Positions 10,527-18,763 of a DNA stretch of 64,000 bases are shown here, one piece after another. Under the pieces are notes generated by a model. The model made no database searches. It was not told where the DNA came from and saw nothing but the letters and a program-made list of their open reading frames with translations. The stretch comes from Chloroflexota bacterium. GTDB taxonomy: Bacteria; Chloroflexota; Anaerolineae; Aggregatilineales; UBA2796. Numbering within the stretch: position 1 is the first letter of the stretch; each line of letters opens with the position of its first letter. The stretch covers positions 186,001 through 250,000 of the forward strand of contig JAJPHV010000112.1 of NCBI GenBank assembly GCA_021325095.1, in the 5' to 3' direction. Both the position numbers and the translations under genes were made by a program.

Positions 10527-10874
10527 ATGGAAAATCGATTAGGCGAAGCATTGCGCGAAAAGCGGCGCGCCGCCGGAATCAGTCAGCGAGAGTTGGCCGA
10601 AAAAATCGGTGTTGACTTCTCTTACATTAGCAAGCTTGAAAACGGGCGATTACCACCCCCAGCCGCCGACACCATTGTAGAAATATGCCGCGTCCTGGAT
10701 ATCAAACCAGAAGAGTTACTGGCGCTCACCGGGAAAATCCCCTCTGAGGTACAGAAAGGGTTAAGTATTAGCCAAACGGCTCAAGAATTTCTACAAGAGG
10801 CGCAGCGGATGGGATTGTCGGAAGAAGAATGGCGACAGATGGTGCAATCGCTAAAAGGGCTACGAAACGAATGA
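10527..10874 (+). CDS. Xre-family transcriptional repressor
   Basis: 115 residues. A classic Cro/C1-type helix-turn-helix covers residues 3-60 (LREKRRAAGISQRELAEKIG, then SYISKLENGR). A short helical tail (about 75-112) probably dimerises. GGGAG lies 9 bases before the ATG. The stop overlaps the start of the nuclease gene (ATGA), so it heads the operon that also encodes the nuclease, Argonaute, a 149-residue protein and a metallopeptidase-like protein. It most likely represses its own promoter through the inverted repeats at 10438-10494, keeping a potentially toxic cassette quiet. Confidence 0.88.
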   Translation: MENRLGEALREKRRAAGISQRELAEKIGVDFSYISKLENGRLPPPAADTIVEICRVLDIKPEELLALTGKIPSEVQKGLSISQTAQEFLQEAQRMGLSEEEWRQMVQSLKGLRNE

Positions 10875-11848
10875 CGACGATGTACCAACAAATACCCCTG
10901 TTGTTTTTCGATGAGGACGAAGAAGCCCCTCAACCTTCTCGACAGGACGCCATTCGCGCCATTGAGTGGTCATACAGTCGGCGCGAGTCCTTGGAACAGT
11001 GTCCACTCCGCTACTATTACGAATACTTCGGTGCTAACAAGAAAAAGGCTAAAGGGGAACCCGACAAAGCCAGGTTGCATACGCTAAAGGCGTCGAGCAA
11101 TTGCTACCTGCGGACAGGAACCATCTTGCATCTCATCATTAGCCAGTTCTTTCGCAATATGCAGGCTGGTGAACCCAGGACACATAATGACGCCATCGAT
11201 TGGGCAACGCGCCTCCTGAAAAAGGATATGGACTATTCCCGCCAATATCCCGATCTGCCGGAGACGCAAGGCAAGTTCCCACCCATCCTGCTGCGTGAGT
11301 ACATCGATCAACCTGCTGAAGCAGACGCATTTTATGACCGTGTTGCGCAGCGGATGATCGAGGCCATCCGAGCCTTTTTTACCGATGTGCGCTATGAGGA
11401 ATTCCGCATCGGTGGGAGTAGCGCGGGCGCTGTCGTTGAATATCCGATGCATTTGAAGACCTTGCCCTGCAAGGCGGCTGGCAAAATCGATCTCGCCTAC
11501 ATCGCCAACGGCGTCGTGACTATCGTGGATTGGAAATCAGGCGGGAGCGGTGGCTTGGGCGAGGACAGCCTACAATTAGCCGCTTACGGTCTATGGGCCA
11601 TCGAGCATTTCGGTTGTTCGCCTGAAGCGCTGCGCGTCTGCAAAGTCCATCTTGGTTCCGGTGAGATTGATTTCTTCCCGATCAATGCGGATGTTCTGCA
11701 CGCGGCACGGACACGGATTATTCAAGATGCAGAGCGTATGGCAACCCTGGATCAGTGGGCGCGTGATGGGGTTGTGGATGTCTTCACACCTAACAAAAAG
11801 GAAACGATCTGTAGGTTATGTGCGTTCAGGGGGATTTGTTATGCTTGA
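10871..11848 (+). CDS. Cas4/RecB-like PD-(D/E)XK nuclease with Fe-S cysteines
   Basis: 325 residues. The nuclease core is readable in order: His87 (GTILHLI), Asp207 (GKIDLAY), Asp220 and Lys222 (IVDWKSG), then the QLAAYGLW helix. Cys44 (LEQCPLRYYY) and a C-terminal set Cys314-x2-Cys317-x5-Cys323 match the four-cysteine iron-sulfur pattern of Cas4 and AddB-type nucleases. The start at 10871 forms an ATGA overlap with the Xre stop; an upstream in-frame ATG at 10829 lies inside the Xre gene and is less likely. The Argonaute start overlaps its end by 8 bases. RecB/Cas4-like nucleases are known companions of prokaryotic Argonautes, where they may process or degrade target DNA. No Cas genes or CRISPR array are nearby. 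Confidence 0.88.
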   Translation: MTTMYQQIPLLFFDEDEEAPQPSRQDAIRAIEWSYSRRESLEQCPLRYYYEYFGANKKKAKGEPDKARLHTLKASSNCYLRTGTILHLIISQFFRNMQAGEPRTHNDAIDWATRLLKKDMDYSRQYPDLPETQGKFPPILLREYIDQPAEADAFYDRVAQRMIEAIRAFFTDVRYEEFRIGGSSAGAVVEYPMHLKTLPCKAAGKIDLAYIANGVVTIVDWKSGGSGGLGEDSLQLAAYGLWAIEHFGCSPEALRVCKVHLGSGEIDFFPINADVLHAARTRIIQDAERMATLDQWARDGVVDVFTPNKKETICRLCAFRGICYA

Positions 11849-14156
11849 GGCCAACACTCGCATCGTCAAGTTCGGCATGAATCTGTTCATCTGGGTCAGG
11901 CAGGCGAAAGTAACGGGTTCTCTGACAGGTACAGACGGCGACGCCGAATTGCTCCAACGGGCCTGCAACAAACTGCTTTATGCACGCGGGCTTGCAGCTG
12001 TTCCCCTCATGGAACAGTGCAGGTTACTCATTGCCAGTTCCGCGCCGATTGCCCCCTTCGAGATCAAAGAGGACAAATGGGAACTCAAGATCGAGGATGC
12101 TGGCGAAAGGCCAGAACGTCTAACCTTAGAGAGTGCTGCCGGAAAACGACTGATCCCTGTTCTGCTTGAACGTGCCCTTATTGCTCAGGTTCGCAGCCGC
12201 ACCCGCTTGTGGGAACTGGATAGCTGGCGGATCTGGTACGAACCCGAACCCTTCAAGACCGTTAACGGCATCGCTGCTTATAACCGTTACCAGTTCTCGA
12301 TCTCGTACATAGAGGGCGTTGGCGTTGGGGTCACCGTCGATGAAGGCACAGGTTTCTTTGTGGAGAATAGCCTGACTTATTTCTTCGACCCGACTCAGCC
12401 TGATGCCGAGCGCGAACACCGGCGACGATTGTTCGACCGCTTGACACATCGCCAGGATCGGCAGCGCGGCACATTACTCTACAGAATAGGGGATCATCAG
12501 GGCAAGTGCTACTTCGCTTCCGCTCCGGCTGGAATGACCTGCAAAACTACCCCGACCATGCGCGTAAAGGGGCAAAGCTACGCTTCACTCTACGACTACT
12601 ATCGGACGGTGTATCCGGACGTGGAAGTGCGTGAGGATGATCTGGCCGTTTACGTCAGTTTTGTCGGGATTGACCAGCCCCAGCCAGTCGCTGCGAAGTT
12701 CTTGTTCGTTCGCGTCATGAATGACAGCTTGCCTGAAGCGCTCCGCTCGGATGACAAGATCCCGCCAGGGAAACGACGTAATTTACTGCTGGATTTTTGG
12801 GAGAAACTTGATCCTTTTCCCTTTGGGAAGGGTCTGCCAGGTATGACGGACGGCTTCTGGCGGCCACCTACCGAACAGATGCAGTTCCTGCGAATGCCCG
12901 ACCTTATTTTCGGGCACAACCATCGCTTATGTAGCCCTGAGATATCGGTCGAGGCGTACAAGGACCACTTTAGGCGGCGAGGAGAATACCTCGAAAATTC
13001 AGGCTGCTATTCAACGCCACCCACCATGGCCCGCACCATTTACTATGCTTTCCCAGACGCAGTGGGTGACTACGCCCGCAAACAATTGGCTTCCGACGTG
13101 ACCACAGCGATTTACAAAATGGCAAACCGGCCTGCGGGAAGCGCTGTACCCATCCCTTATAGTTCCATCGCCGATGCCATCCATAAACTCAAAGAATATA
13201 CCCCCGGTGTTGTGGTCTTTGTTCTCAACGATGAGCCAACCGCCTACCATGACGTTGCCTTCCAGTTAGACAAATGGCGTGTGAAACGCATTACCCGTCC
13301 GGTCCTATGTGAGCATTACGAGTATTTCGAGAAAGGCATGTGGGACGGGAAACAACGGGCCTATGACCGACGTAAGGGACAGCGGCGCTGGAATGATTTC
13401 ATCACGGAAAATGCCCTCGATGTACTACAGCTCATGGACGGCGTACCATTTCGTACCGAGACTGCTGGAGCATATGAGGCGCAGCTTGTCATTGATGTTG
13501 GGCACGAAGGGCGTTACCAGGCATTGTCACTGATCATCCTGCGCGGAGGCAACAAATCGCCCGACTGTACCCTCGTCCGCCACGTTCACGTCAAGTCCGA
13601 CCCGCAACACGAATCTATGAATCCCAAGCTGTTGGAAGAGCAAATCGTCGAGCTTATTAATGCTGCCATCCGACGTATTCGAGAGCCGCTCACTTCGCTG
13701 CTGGTTATCCGCGACGGCAAGCTGTGGGACAAAGAGATCGGCGGTATCGATAATGGCCTGGCACGGGTCAAGGAAGCAGGCAAGCTGACCCAGGATGCGC
13801 GGATCGATATGGTCGAACTGCGCAAAGACTCCCTAAAGTATTTGCGCCTGTGGGAGATCGAGGACAAAGGGAATGTCGATAACCCCTTGGAGGGTACATT
13901 TGTGCGTATTAATGATAATATCGCGCTATTGGCGACCACCGCCGCTGCCAGCCTGCATCAAGGCACGAGCGATTTATTGACTATCGTCGGCGGAAGCCGA
14001 TGTTCTAGCATTGTGGATGCTGCCCAATCCATTTTTGTGACCTGTCAACTCAACTGGTCAAGCCCCAAGACGGCACAGCGGTTACCATTGCCACTGAAAG
14101 TGACCGATGAAGAACTGATTGCTCGGGCGGCCCAAGAGATTAGACGTATAGGCTAA
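11841..14156 (+). CDS. Long prokaryotic Argonaute with candidate complete catalytic tetrad
   Basis: 771 residues from the ATG at 11841, chosen because AGGGGGA sits 7 bases upstream and the start overlaps the nuclease stop. An N-terminal domain is followed by a PAZ-like segment (about 240-310; SYASLYDYYRTVYPD, then LAVYVSF). A MID-like region follows (about 420-530; VVVFVLNDEP, ENALDVLQLMDGVPF), then a PIWI domain (about 545-771). Candidate RNase H-type residues are Asp552 (LVIDVGHEG), Glu591 (HES), Asp625 (LVIRDGK) and Asp756 (KVTDEEL). Their spacing of 39, 34 and 131 is close to that known for Thermus Ago (34, 34, 114). It is therefore probably nucleic-acid-guided and catalytically active. 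Whether it is long-A, long-B or a separate branch cannot be told by eye. Confidence 0.85.
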   Translation: MLEANTRIVKFGMNLFIWVRQAKVTGSLTGTDGDAELLQRACNKLLYARGLAAVPLMEQCRLLIASSAPIAPFEIKEDKWELKIEDAGERPERLTLESAAGKRLIPVLLERALIAQVRSRTRLWELDSWRIWYEPEPFKTVNGIAAYNRYQFSISYIEGVGVGVTVDEGTGFFVENSLTYFFDPTQPDAEREHRRRLFDRLTHRQDRQRGTLLYRIGDHQGKCYFASAPAGMTCKTTPTMRVKGQSYASLYDYYRTVYPDVEVREDDLAVYVSFVGIDQPQPVAAKFLFVRVMNDSLPEALRSDDKIPPGKRRNLLLDFWEKLDPFPFGKGLPGMTDGFWRPPTEQMQFLRMPDLIFGHNHRLCSPEISVEAYKDHFRRRGEYLENSGCYSTPPTMARTIYYAFPDAVGDYARKQLASDVTTAIYKMANRPAGSAVPIPYSSIADAIHKLKEYTPGVVVFVLNDEPTAYHDVAFQLDKWRVKRITRPVLCEHYEYFEKGMWDGKQRAYDRRKGQRRWNDFITENALDVLQLMDGVPFRTETAGAYEAQLVIDVGHEGRYQALSLIILRGGNKSPDCTLVRHVHVKSDPQHESMNPKLLEEQIVELINAAIRRIREPLTSLLVIRDGKLWDKEIGGIDNGLARVKEAGKLTQDARIDMVELRKDSLKYLRLWEIEDKGNVDNPLEGTFVRINDNIALLATTAAASLHQGTSDLLTIVGGSRCSSIVDAAQSIFVTCQLNWSSPKTAQRLPLPLKVTDEELIARAAQEIRRIG

Positions 14157-14178
14157 TGGACACTACGAGGAGCTTTCC

Positions 14179-14628
14179 ATGAAAAATAATTGGCTGGCGG
14201 CATCCAACTTTGAGCGGATGCACCAAATTATTACCGCCCTCAACATCATCTCCGTTCATGCCAAGCTGAAGCTAGCAGGCATCGACGAGCCGACGGATGC
14301 GGCGGAAATTCGCAAGGCGCGTGAGGAACTTACCGAGTTCCTCGCCCAACTCAATACGCTGCTCTATGAGGTCGAGCATAGCCAGGATAGCGTCGTCGTT
14401 GGCGATGATCCCAGGCTTGGTGAGCTGACAATGCGGTATCTTTCGGAAAAACGTCGCTGGCTTCAGCCGTCAGGGCTATACAGTATGACCTTAGCTGACC
14501 TTAGTACGATGCTCCACGCCGAACATCCAGACCAACTCCTGCAATTGATCGATTGCTTGCGCGAGTTGAGAGTTTTACTAGAGCAGCATTCTCAGGCCGA
14601 TGTGCGCGATATCCTGGGAGAAATCTAG
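14179..14628 (+). CDS. Hypothetical helical protein of the Argonaute cassette
   Basis: 149 residues, no family recognised. It is predicted almost wholly helical, with heptad-like stretches (RKAREELTEFLAQLNTLLYE and LLQLIDCLRELRVLLEQ) suggesting a coiled coil or helical bundle. No signal peptide, membrane segment, cysteine pairs or catalytic motif is visible. A GAGGAG ribosome site precedes the ATG. It starts 22 bases after the Argonaute stop and ends 4 bases before the metallopeptidase-like gene, so it belongs to the same transcript. An adaptor or inhibitor between Argonaute and the protease is a reasonable guess but unsupported. Confidence 0.75.
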   Translation: MKNNWLAASNFERMHQIITALNIISVHAKLKLAGIDEPTDAAEIRKAREELTEFLAQLNTLLYEVEHSQDSVVVGDDPRLGELTMRYLSEKRRWLQPSGLYSMTLADLSTMLHAEHPDQLLQLIDCLRELRVLLEQHSQADVRDILGEI

Positions 14629-14632
14629 CATC

Positions 14633-15772
14633 ATGCGGCCAATTATTGAACGTCAGAATGTCGCTCTGCTCGCTGACATCGCTGCGTTACGCCGCTTGAT
14701 AAGCGGCAGTCCCATTCCAACGGAGTTGCAGTCTTACCGGGATACCTTGCTGCAACTCCTCAACCACCATCAGAAGACTGTCGAACGTAACCTGCGCTGG
14801 CTGCGTCTGGGTCGGGCTAACATTTTGGATAATATTTACAGCGAAACGCTGAACGTGATCTACTCCATGCGCCTGCTCAGCGATTGTCATGCCGTACCGG
14901 TACTACGAGCCGCCGAGTCTGATCGACTATGTCTGGCCCTTATCCATTGGATGCACGGCGTTCATCCCCAGACGCAGAACTGCCCAGCCGCCTGTGTCGA
15001 TGGCAACTGTTCGATCCTGCCTAAGCATGGACTTCCACTCTACTACTTCCCGTGTGCGGAAAAGCGGACGCTGCTTTACCTGCCCTTATTCTTTCACGAA
15101 ATCGGACATGAACTTTATCTCTACCACAAACGCGAAATGGATGAACTGGTCCGCGATTTGCGGCGGGATATCGACGACCTACTCATGCCAGCATCTCAGC
15201 GTAACGACTCCCACCTTGAACAACAAGCGACGCAGCGACAAAGTATCATCGACACATGGTACAGCTGGATGCAGGAATTTTACTGCGATGCAGTAGGGCT
15301 AACCATCGGTGGCCCATGCTACTTACAGGCATTCTCCACATTTATCAGCCCACTATGGCAGATGAACTTTTACCGTGAACCCAAATACCTCAAGAGCAGC
15401 CACCCGGTGACGTTGCTGAGAATCCGATTCCTGACTAAACGTGCCAGGGCAACCGGTTACACTGAGATTGCCCAACAAGTCGAGGGGCAATGGGACGAGG
15501 TCGCGCGGGCTATTGGCATTGAAGAAGACTATCACGGCTTCTACGATAACGTTTTGGAACAGGTCGTCGATGAAACACTGGAGAATATGCTTGTCGAAAC
15601 CAATCCACGAGCTTGTACCCCATCTGAAGCAGGTGGCGGCCTTTGGGTAGCCGGGGAAGATACTCCTATTCGCCTTCTGAACTGGGCTTGGCAGCAATAC
15701 ATGGCTAATCGTGACCATTATTCAAACTGGGAAATCGAGCGAATCGACGATTTCCTGAACAATTCCACCTGA
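14633..15772 (+). CDS. HExxH zinc metallopeptidase-like protein of the Argonaute cassette
   Basis: 379 residues from the ATG at 14633, preferred over the in-frame ATG at 14600, which lies inside the previous gene and has no ribosome site. A helical N-terminal half is followed by LYLPLFFHEIGHELY, giving the zinc-binding His155-Glu156-x2-His159. About 55 residues later comes MQEFYCDAVGL, where Glu215-x3-Asp219 fits the third-ligand helix of gluzincin (M48-like) peptidases. No signal peptide or membrane helix is seen, so it is cytoplasmic. As the last gene of the Xre/nuclease/Argonaute operon it could be a protease effector or processing enzyme triggered by nucleic-acid recognition. I do not recognise the family, and peptidase activity is inferred from the motif. 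Confidence 0.78.
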   Translation: MRPIIERQNVALLADIAALRRLISGSPIPTELQSYRDTLLQLLNHHQKTVERNLRWLRLGRANILDNIYSETLNVIYSMRLLSDCHAVPVLRAAESDRLCLALIHWMHGVHPQTQNCPAACVDGNCSILPKHGLPLYYFPCAEKRTLLYLPLFFHEIGHELYLYHKREMDELVRDLRRDIDDLLMPASQRNDSHLEQQATQRQSIIDTWYSWMQEFYCDAVGLTIGGPCYLQAFSTFISPLWQMNFYREPKYLKSSHPVTLLRIRFLTKRARATGYTEIAQQVEGQWDEVARAIGIEEDYHGFYDNVLEQVVDETLENMLVETNPRACTPSEAGGGLWVAGEDTPIRLLNWAWQQYMANRDHYSNWEIERIDDFLNNST

Positions 15773-15888
15773 CGTGTCACTCTTACTGAGCGTTCAGGGG
15801 TGTAGTCCGTGCCTTCGGACATTATGATTACAGGCTGATATGACGCTAGTCCTGATAATTGAAACCCGGCCACGTCTATGACGCAATG

Positions 15889-15928
15889 GTGGTCAGTATG
15901 GCCGGTTTTGCTGGAATGACCACTTTTT
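15889..15928 (+). terminator. Probable rho-independent terminator of the Argonaute cassette
   Basis: Arms GTGGTCA (15889-15895) and TGACCAC (15917-15923) enclose a loop that can itself form a short CC/GG hairpin, followed by TTTTT (15924-15928). It lies 116 bases after the last cassette gene and abuts the stop of the convergent primase gene. Confidence 0.6.
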
Positions 15929-18504
15929 CAGCTATTCAACTCTTTTTCTATCATCGCCACATCGTAGCGACGCATCATGTCGATGACCTCTTCTCGTGCG
16001 ATAGCGTACATCTGTCCACCGGCATAGGGTTTGCGGCGCTTGCGGTCGGTGAGTTGGAAACGGTTCATCAGGTGTCCGATCCATTGAGCACTGCCTATTG
16101 TGTCTGCCGGATCGCCTGACAACTGTCCCACCTGTTGGCGTACATCACAAGCTTTCAGCCAGATATAGTCTTGCTCTTTGGCACTGCGAGTCATCACTTC
16201 GAGTGCCTGCAAAAGCGCTTCTTCGCGCGGGTTGAGCGCTTTGCCGTCGCTCAATTGACCATCGTTCTGGGCAGCTTTGCGAATGGCATCCAGCAAGCCG
16301 AGAGGACGTGCCTGCTCTTCAATGAGCGCGGCAATGGACACGAGCGGCGACCATAGCTCACTGGAGCGATTCGTGAGTCGGTGCAGTTCGGGACGCTCGA
16401 AATAGTTCCGGTAGACCTCTTGATGGTAGGTCAGCGCCAGGATATAGAGCTGATGTCTTATCTCAGCCCCGTCGAAAGCTGGCGGAAAGCGCGGTAAATT
16501 CTGGTCAGTGCGGCGCATCGGGATCGGGATGCACCGGCTGGCGAGAATATCTTCCAAACCTGCGATGGCAGCAATGATTTTGGGGGAGTACACATCGAAC
16601 GCCTGCGGCTTCATGTCGTCGCCTGTCACGCGGATGGCGGGCATCCCCGGCTTGTAACCGCTGTTGAGCAGTTGGCGGATCTGTTGCATCCGGGGGTCTT
16701 GTGAGCTGTGGTAGCGTTCGGCTTCGTCGATACCTACTGTGCAGTTTGTTTGGTGGATCAGTCGGAACAAGGAAGGGCCAGAGGGGTCAGAAGTCGTGAT
16801 CATGTTGAAAGCCAGCGGTTGGGTAACTTGGAGCACTGTACTCTTACCGCTGTTCTTCGGCCCGGTGAGGGCAATGTACGGGTAGGCCGGGAACATCGTA
16901 TAGAAATATGTCCCTATCACCCACAAAGTCAGAATCTGACTATCCGCCGGTGATCTGAAGTCTACATATCTGGTATAGAGACTATGGAGTCGCTGAAAAA
17001 CTGCACTCGGTGACACCGTCTCACCCTTCAAGAACTTTTGAATACTGCTATAGCGCCACCGCATCAAGAATGCGCAACCTTCAGGAATGGCGCGTAGCGC
17101 AACTTCTCGTCCATTTAGTGAAACGATCTGTTCATGGGTGAGACGTACCAACTGACGCTGGTTGGTCAGCAAATACGGCCAATGAACCAATCGATTGTCC
17201 CTGGTGCGTTCAGTAAGTGCTACCGTGACCATCGCCATATCACCGTAAAAACCCAGTGCGGGTGACAATAGTGGGATGTCGTCAGCGAGCAGCGCTGTGC
17301 CCGCGCTGCTAAGTTCATGCTTTCGGCTTTTGCTTGCCTTGAGCAAGACGCTAAAACTGCTGCCCCTGATACCGATCTTCGCCATAGTATGCCTGAACTG
17401 CACCAGCTCCAGATCGTCAAGTTCCGGCGCATAAAGGAACAGCTCTCGGATGGACTGTTCTCTCGCTAACCCTTCCAAGTGCGCTACTTTTTGAACCTCA
17501 TGCATCAGCCAACTAGTAGAGAGATTCAGAACATTTCGCACGTCCTGGGCTGTTGGCCTTCGCTCAACGAGCCATTGATTAAAGTCTTTGACACCGACAG
17601 GCATCTCCGGAATGTAAGCGTTTCTTCGCAGTTCTCTGGCAATCTTGTCTGATGAGCCTTTAGTTTTGTCCTCATTGTCGAGCGCAACGAAGACATAGCG
17701 CGCCTGACGCAGTTTGGTCAGCAACTCCTTTGATGCATCTAGGCCCATCAGCGCTACTGCCGGAATATGCCATTCAGCTAGGGTAATCGCATCGGCGGGG
17801 CCTTCGACCAAGACGACTTGCTCGGCATCCGGGCTATAACAATAATTGAAATAGGACTGGCGTTCGCCGATCAACTCATGCGGAGGATTATAGTGCCGCT
17901 TTGCTTCAATAGAGCGCCCGCTCAGATAGGTCAAACGTCCCTTCTCCACATGCACGTAGACGATCATGTCCGCTGGAAAACGTTCGATGACGCTTCGCCA
18001 CTTGTCGGAAAGGGCAAGATCCTTAATGAGACTCTGTTTGTCTCTTGGCATGTAACCCAGGCTCGCCGCCTTCACCGTCTCGATCTTCCATCCTCGTTTC
18101 CGCGTCACGTAGGTGAGGGCAGGCGGATAGTTCAGGAGTGCATCATTCAGGCGAGCCACAAGTTGGCGTTCTGCCCAAGTTGGAGATTTCTTGAAGTTGG
18201 CATTTTCCGCTACAGGAAGTCCAGCGCGCTGCGCGAGGTAGCGCACTGCTTCAAGAAACATACTGACGTCCCGCGGATTCCAACTGGCCCCATAAGACAG
18301 CTTGTAACGCCCCACAAAATCAAAGACATCTCCATACTCGCCCCGCGAATACCAGAAATACGAACCGGTATTTGGAAAGATGACAAAGCTGTCATGTTCC
18401 GCACCGATGTAGTGCGTACCTATCTTCTTCAGTGGAAAGGATTCGGCAACTACATCCTCAATCCGGTTTTGCGCACGAATTTGTTCCAAATCTAATGGAC
18501 TCAC
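15928..18504 (-). CDS. Plasmid/phage-type TOPRIM primase with C-terminal ATPase (replication protein)
   Basis: 858 residues from a GTG at 18504, chosen because GGAGG lies 5 bases upstream. The frame is open further upstream but with no ribosome site. The N-terminus (residues 1-90) resembles the DnaG zinc-binding/CHC2 region but lacks its cysteine set. TOPRIM motifs follow: VVLVEGPADAITL (about 228-240) with the conserved Glu, and FVALDNED (about 265-272) with the Asp pair. The second half carries an ATPase with Walker A TGPKNSGKST (about 545-555) and Walker B-like VGIDEAE (about 587-593). This primase plus helicase-like architecture is typical of replication proteins on plasmids and integrative elements. 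Together with ParB and ParA, encoded just upstream, it forms a replication and partition module. Confidence 0.8.
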   Translation of the reverse strand: MSPLDLEQIRAQNRIEDVVAESFPLKKIGTHYIGAEHDSFVIFPNTGSYFWYSRGEYGDVFDFVGRYKLSYGASWNPRDVSMFLEAVRYLAQRAGLPVAENANFKKSPTWAERQLVARLNDALLNYPPALTYVTRKRGWKIETVKAASLGYMPRDKQSLIKDLALSDKWRSVIERFPADMIVYVHVEKGRLTYLSGRSIEAKRHYNPPHELIGERQSYFNYCYSPDAEQVVLVEGPADAITLAEWHIPAVALMGLDASKELLTKLRQARYVFVALDNEDKTKGSSDKIARELRRNAYIPEMPVGVKDFNQWLVERRPTAQDVRNVLNLSTSWLMHEVQKVAHLEGLAREQSIRELFLYAPELDDLELVQFRHTMAKIGIRGSSFSVLLKASKSRKHELSSAGTALLADDIPLLSPALGFYGDMAMVTVALTERTRDNRLVHWPYLLTNQRQLVRLTHEQIVSLNGREVALRAIPEGCAFLMRWRYSSIQKFLKGETVSPSAVFQRLHSLYTRYVDFRSPADSQILTLWVIGTYFYTMFPAYPYIALTGPKNSGKSTVLQVTQPLAFNMITTSDPSGPSLFRLIHQTNCTVGIDEAERYHSSQDPRMQQIRQLLNSGYKPGMPAIRVTGDDMKPQAFDVYSPKIIAAIAGLEDILASRCIPIPMRRTDQNLPRFPPAFDGAEIRHQLYILALTYHQEVYRNYFERPELHRLTNRSSELWSPLVSIAALIEEQARPLGLLDAIRKAAQNDGQLSDGKALNPREEALLQALEVMTRSAKEQDYIWLKACDVRQQVGQLSGDPADTIGSAQWIGHLMNRFQLTDRKRRKPYAGGQMYAIAREEVIDMMRRYDVAMIEKELNS

Positions 18505-18582
18505 TTCCGCCTCCAGGCAGCACGAACCACGTGCCGTGTTTTCTAAAACATGACGAAATCGAAAAATGGACTTGCGCGAAAA

Positions 18583-18665
18583 GGCGGGGCGTGTTACATT
18601 GGAGTTGTCACGCACCAATGAAATTCCCCGCCTATTGCCCATCCCTTGGTGGGCATTTTGTTTTT
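18583..18665 (+). other. Structured intergenic segment ending in a terminator (possible small RNA)
   Basis: Between the primase and ParB genes the plus strand can form GGCGGGG/CCCCGCC (18583-18589 with 18626-18632). Inside it, GCGTG/CACGC (18589-18593 with 18609-18613) and ATTGG/CCAAT (18598-18602 with 18615-18619) are alternatives. It ends with TGCCCA/TGGGCA (18636-18655) followed by TTTTGTTTTT, a good intrinsic terminator for plus-strand transcription. Both flanking genes are on the minus strand, so an antisense or counter-transcribed RNA is suggested. No strong promoter was found. Confidence 0.4.
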
Positions 18666-18737
18666 CGGGTGGTCCACGCGCTTGCCTAGAAAACTGCCCT
18701 TTCCACCTCATGTTCCTCACCTATACTTGATTCTCGA

Positions 18738-18763
18738 AATTTGTAACCACGTGGTTACAAATT
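18738..18763. repeat. 26-bp perfect palindrome, parS-like centromere candidate
   Basis: AATTTGTAACCAC followed by its exact reverse complement, with the CACGTG core at its centre. It sits at the ParB stop codon. Bacterial parS sites are palindromes with a CACGTG core, and they usually lie close to parAB. No clear T-run follows, so a terminator is less likely. Confidence 0.6.

Noticed and set aside
11652..11840. Longer start for the Argonaute gene at 11652
   Set aside because: This stretch lies entirely inside the nuclease gene in another frame and has no ribosome site, whereas ATG 11841 has AGGGGGA at good spacing.
14600..14632. Earlier ATG for the HExxH protein
   Set aside because: It is inside the 149-aa gene with no ribosome site; the next ATG at 14633 follows GGGAG and the previous stop.
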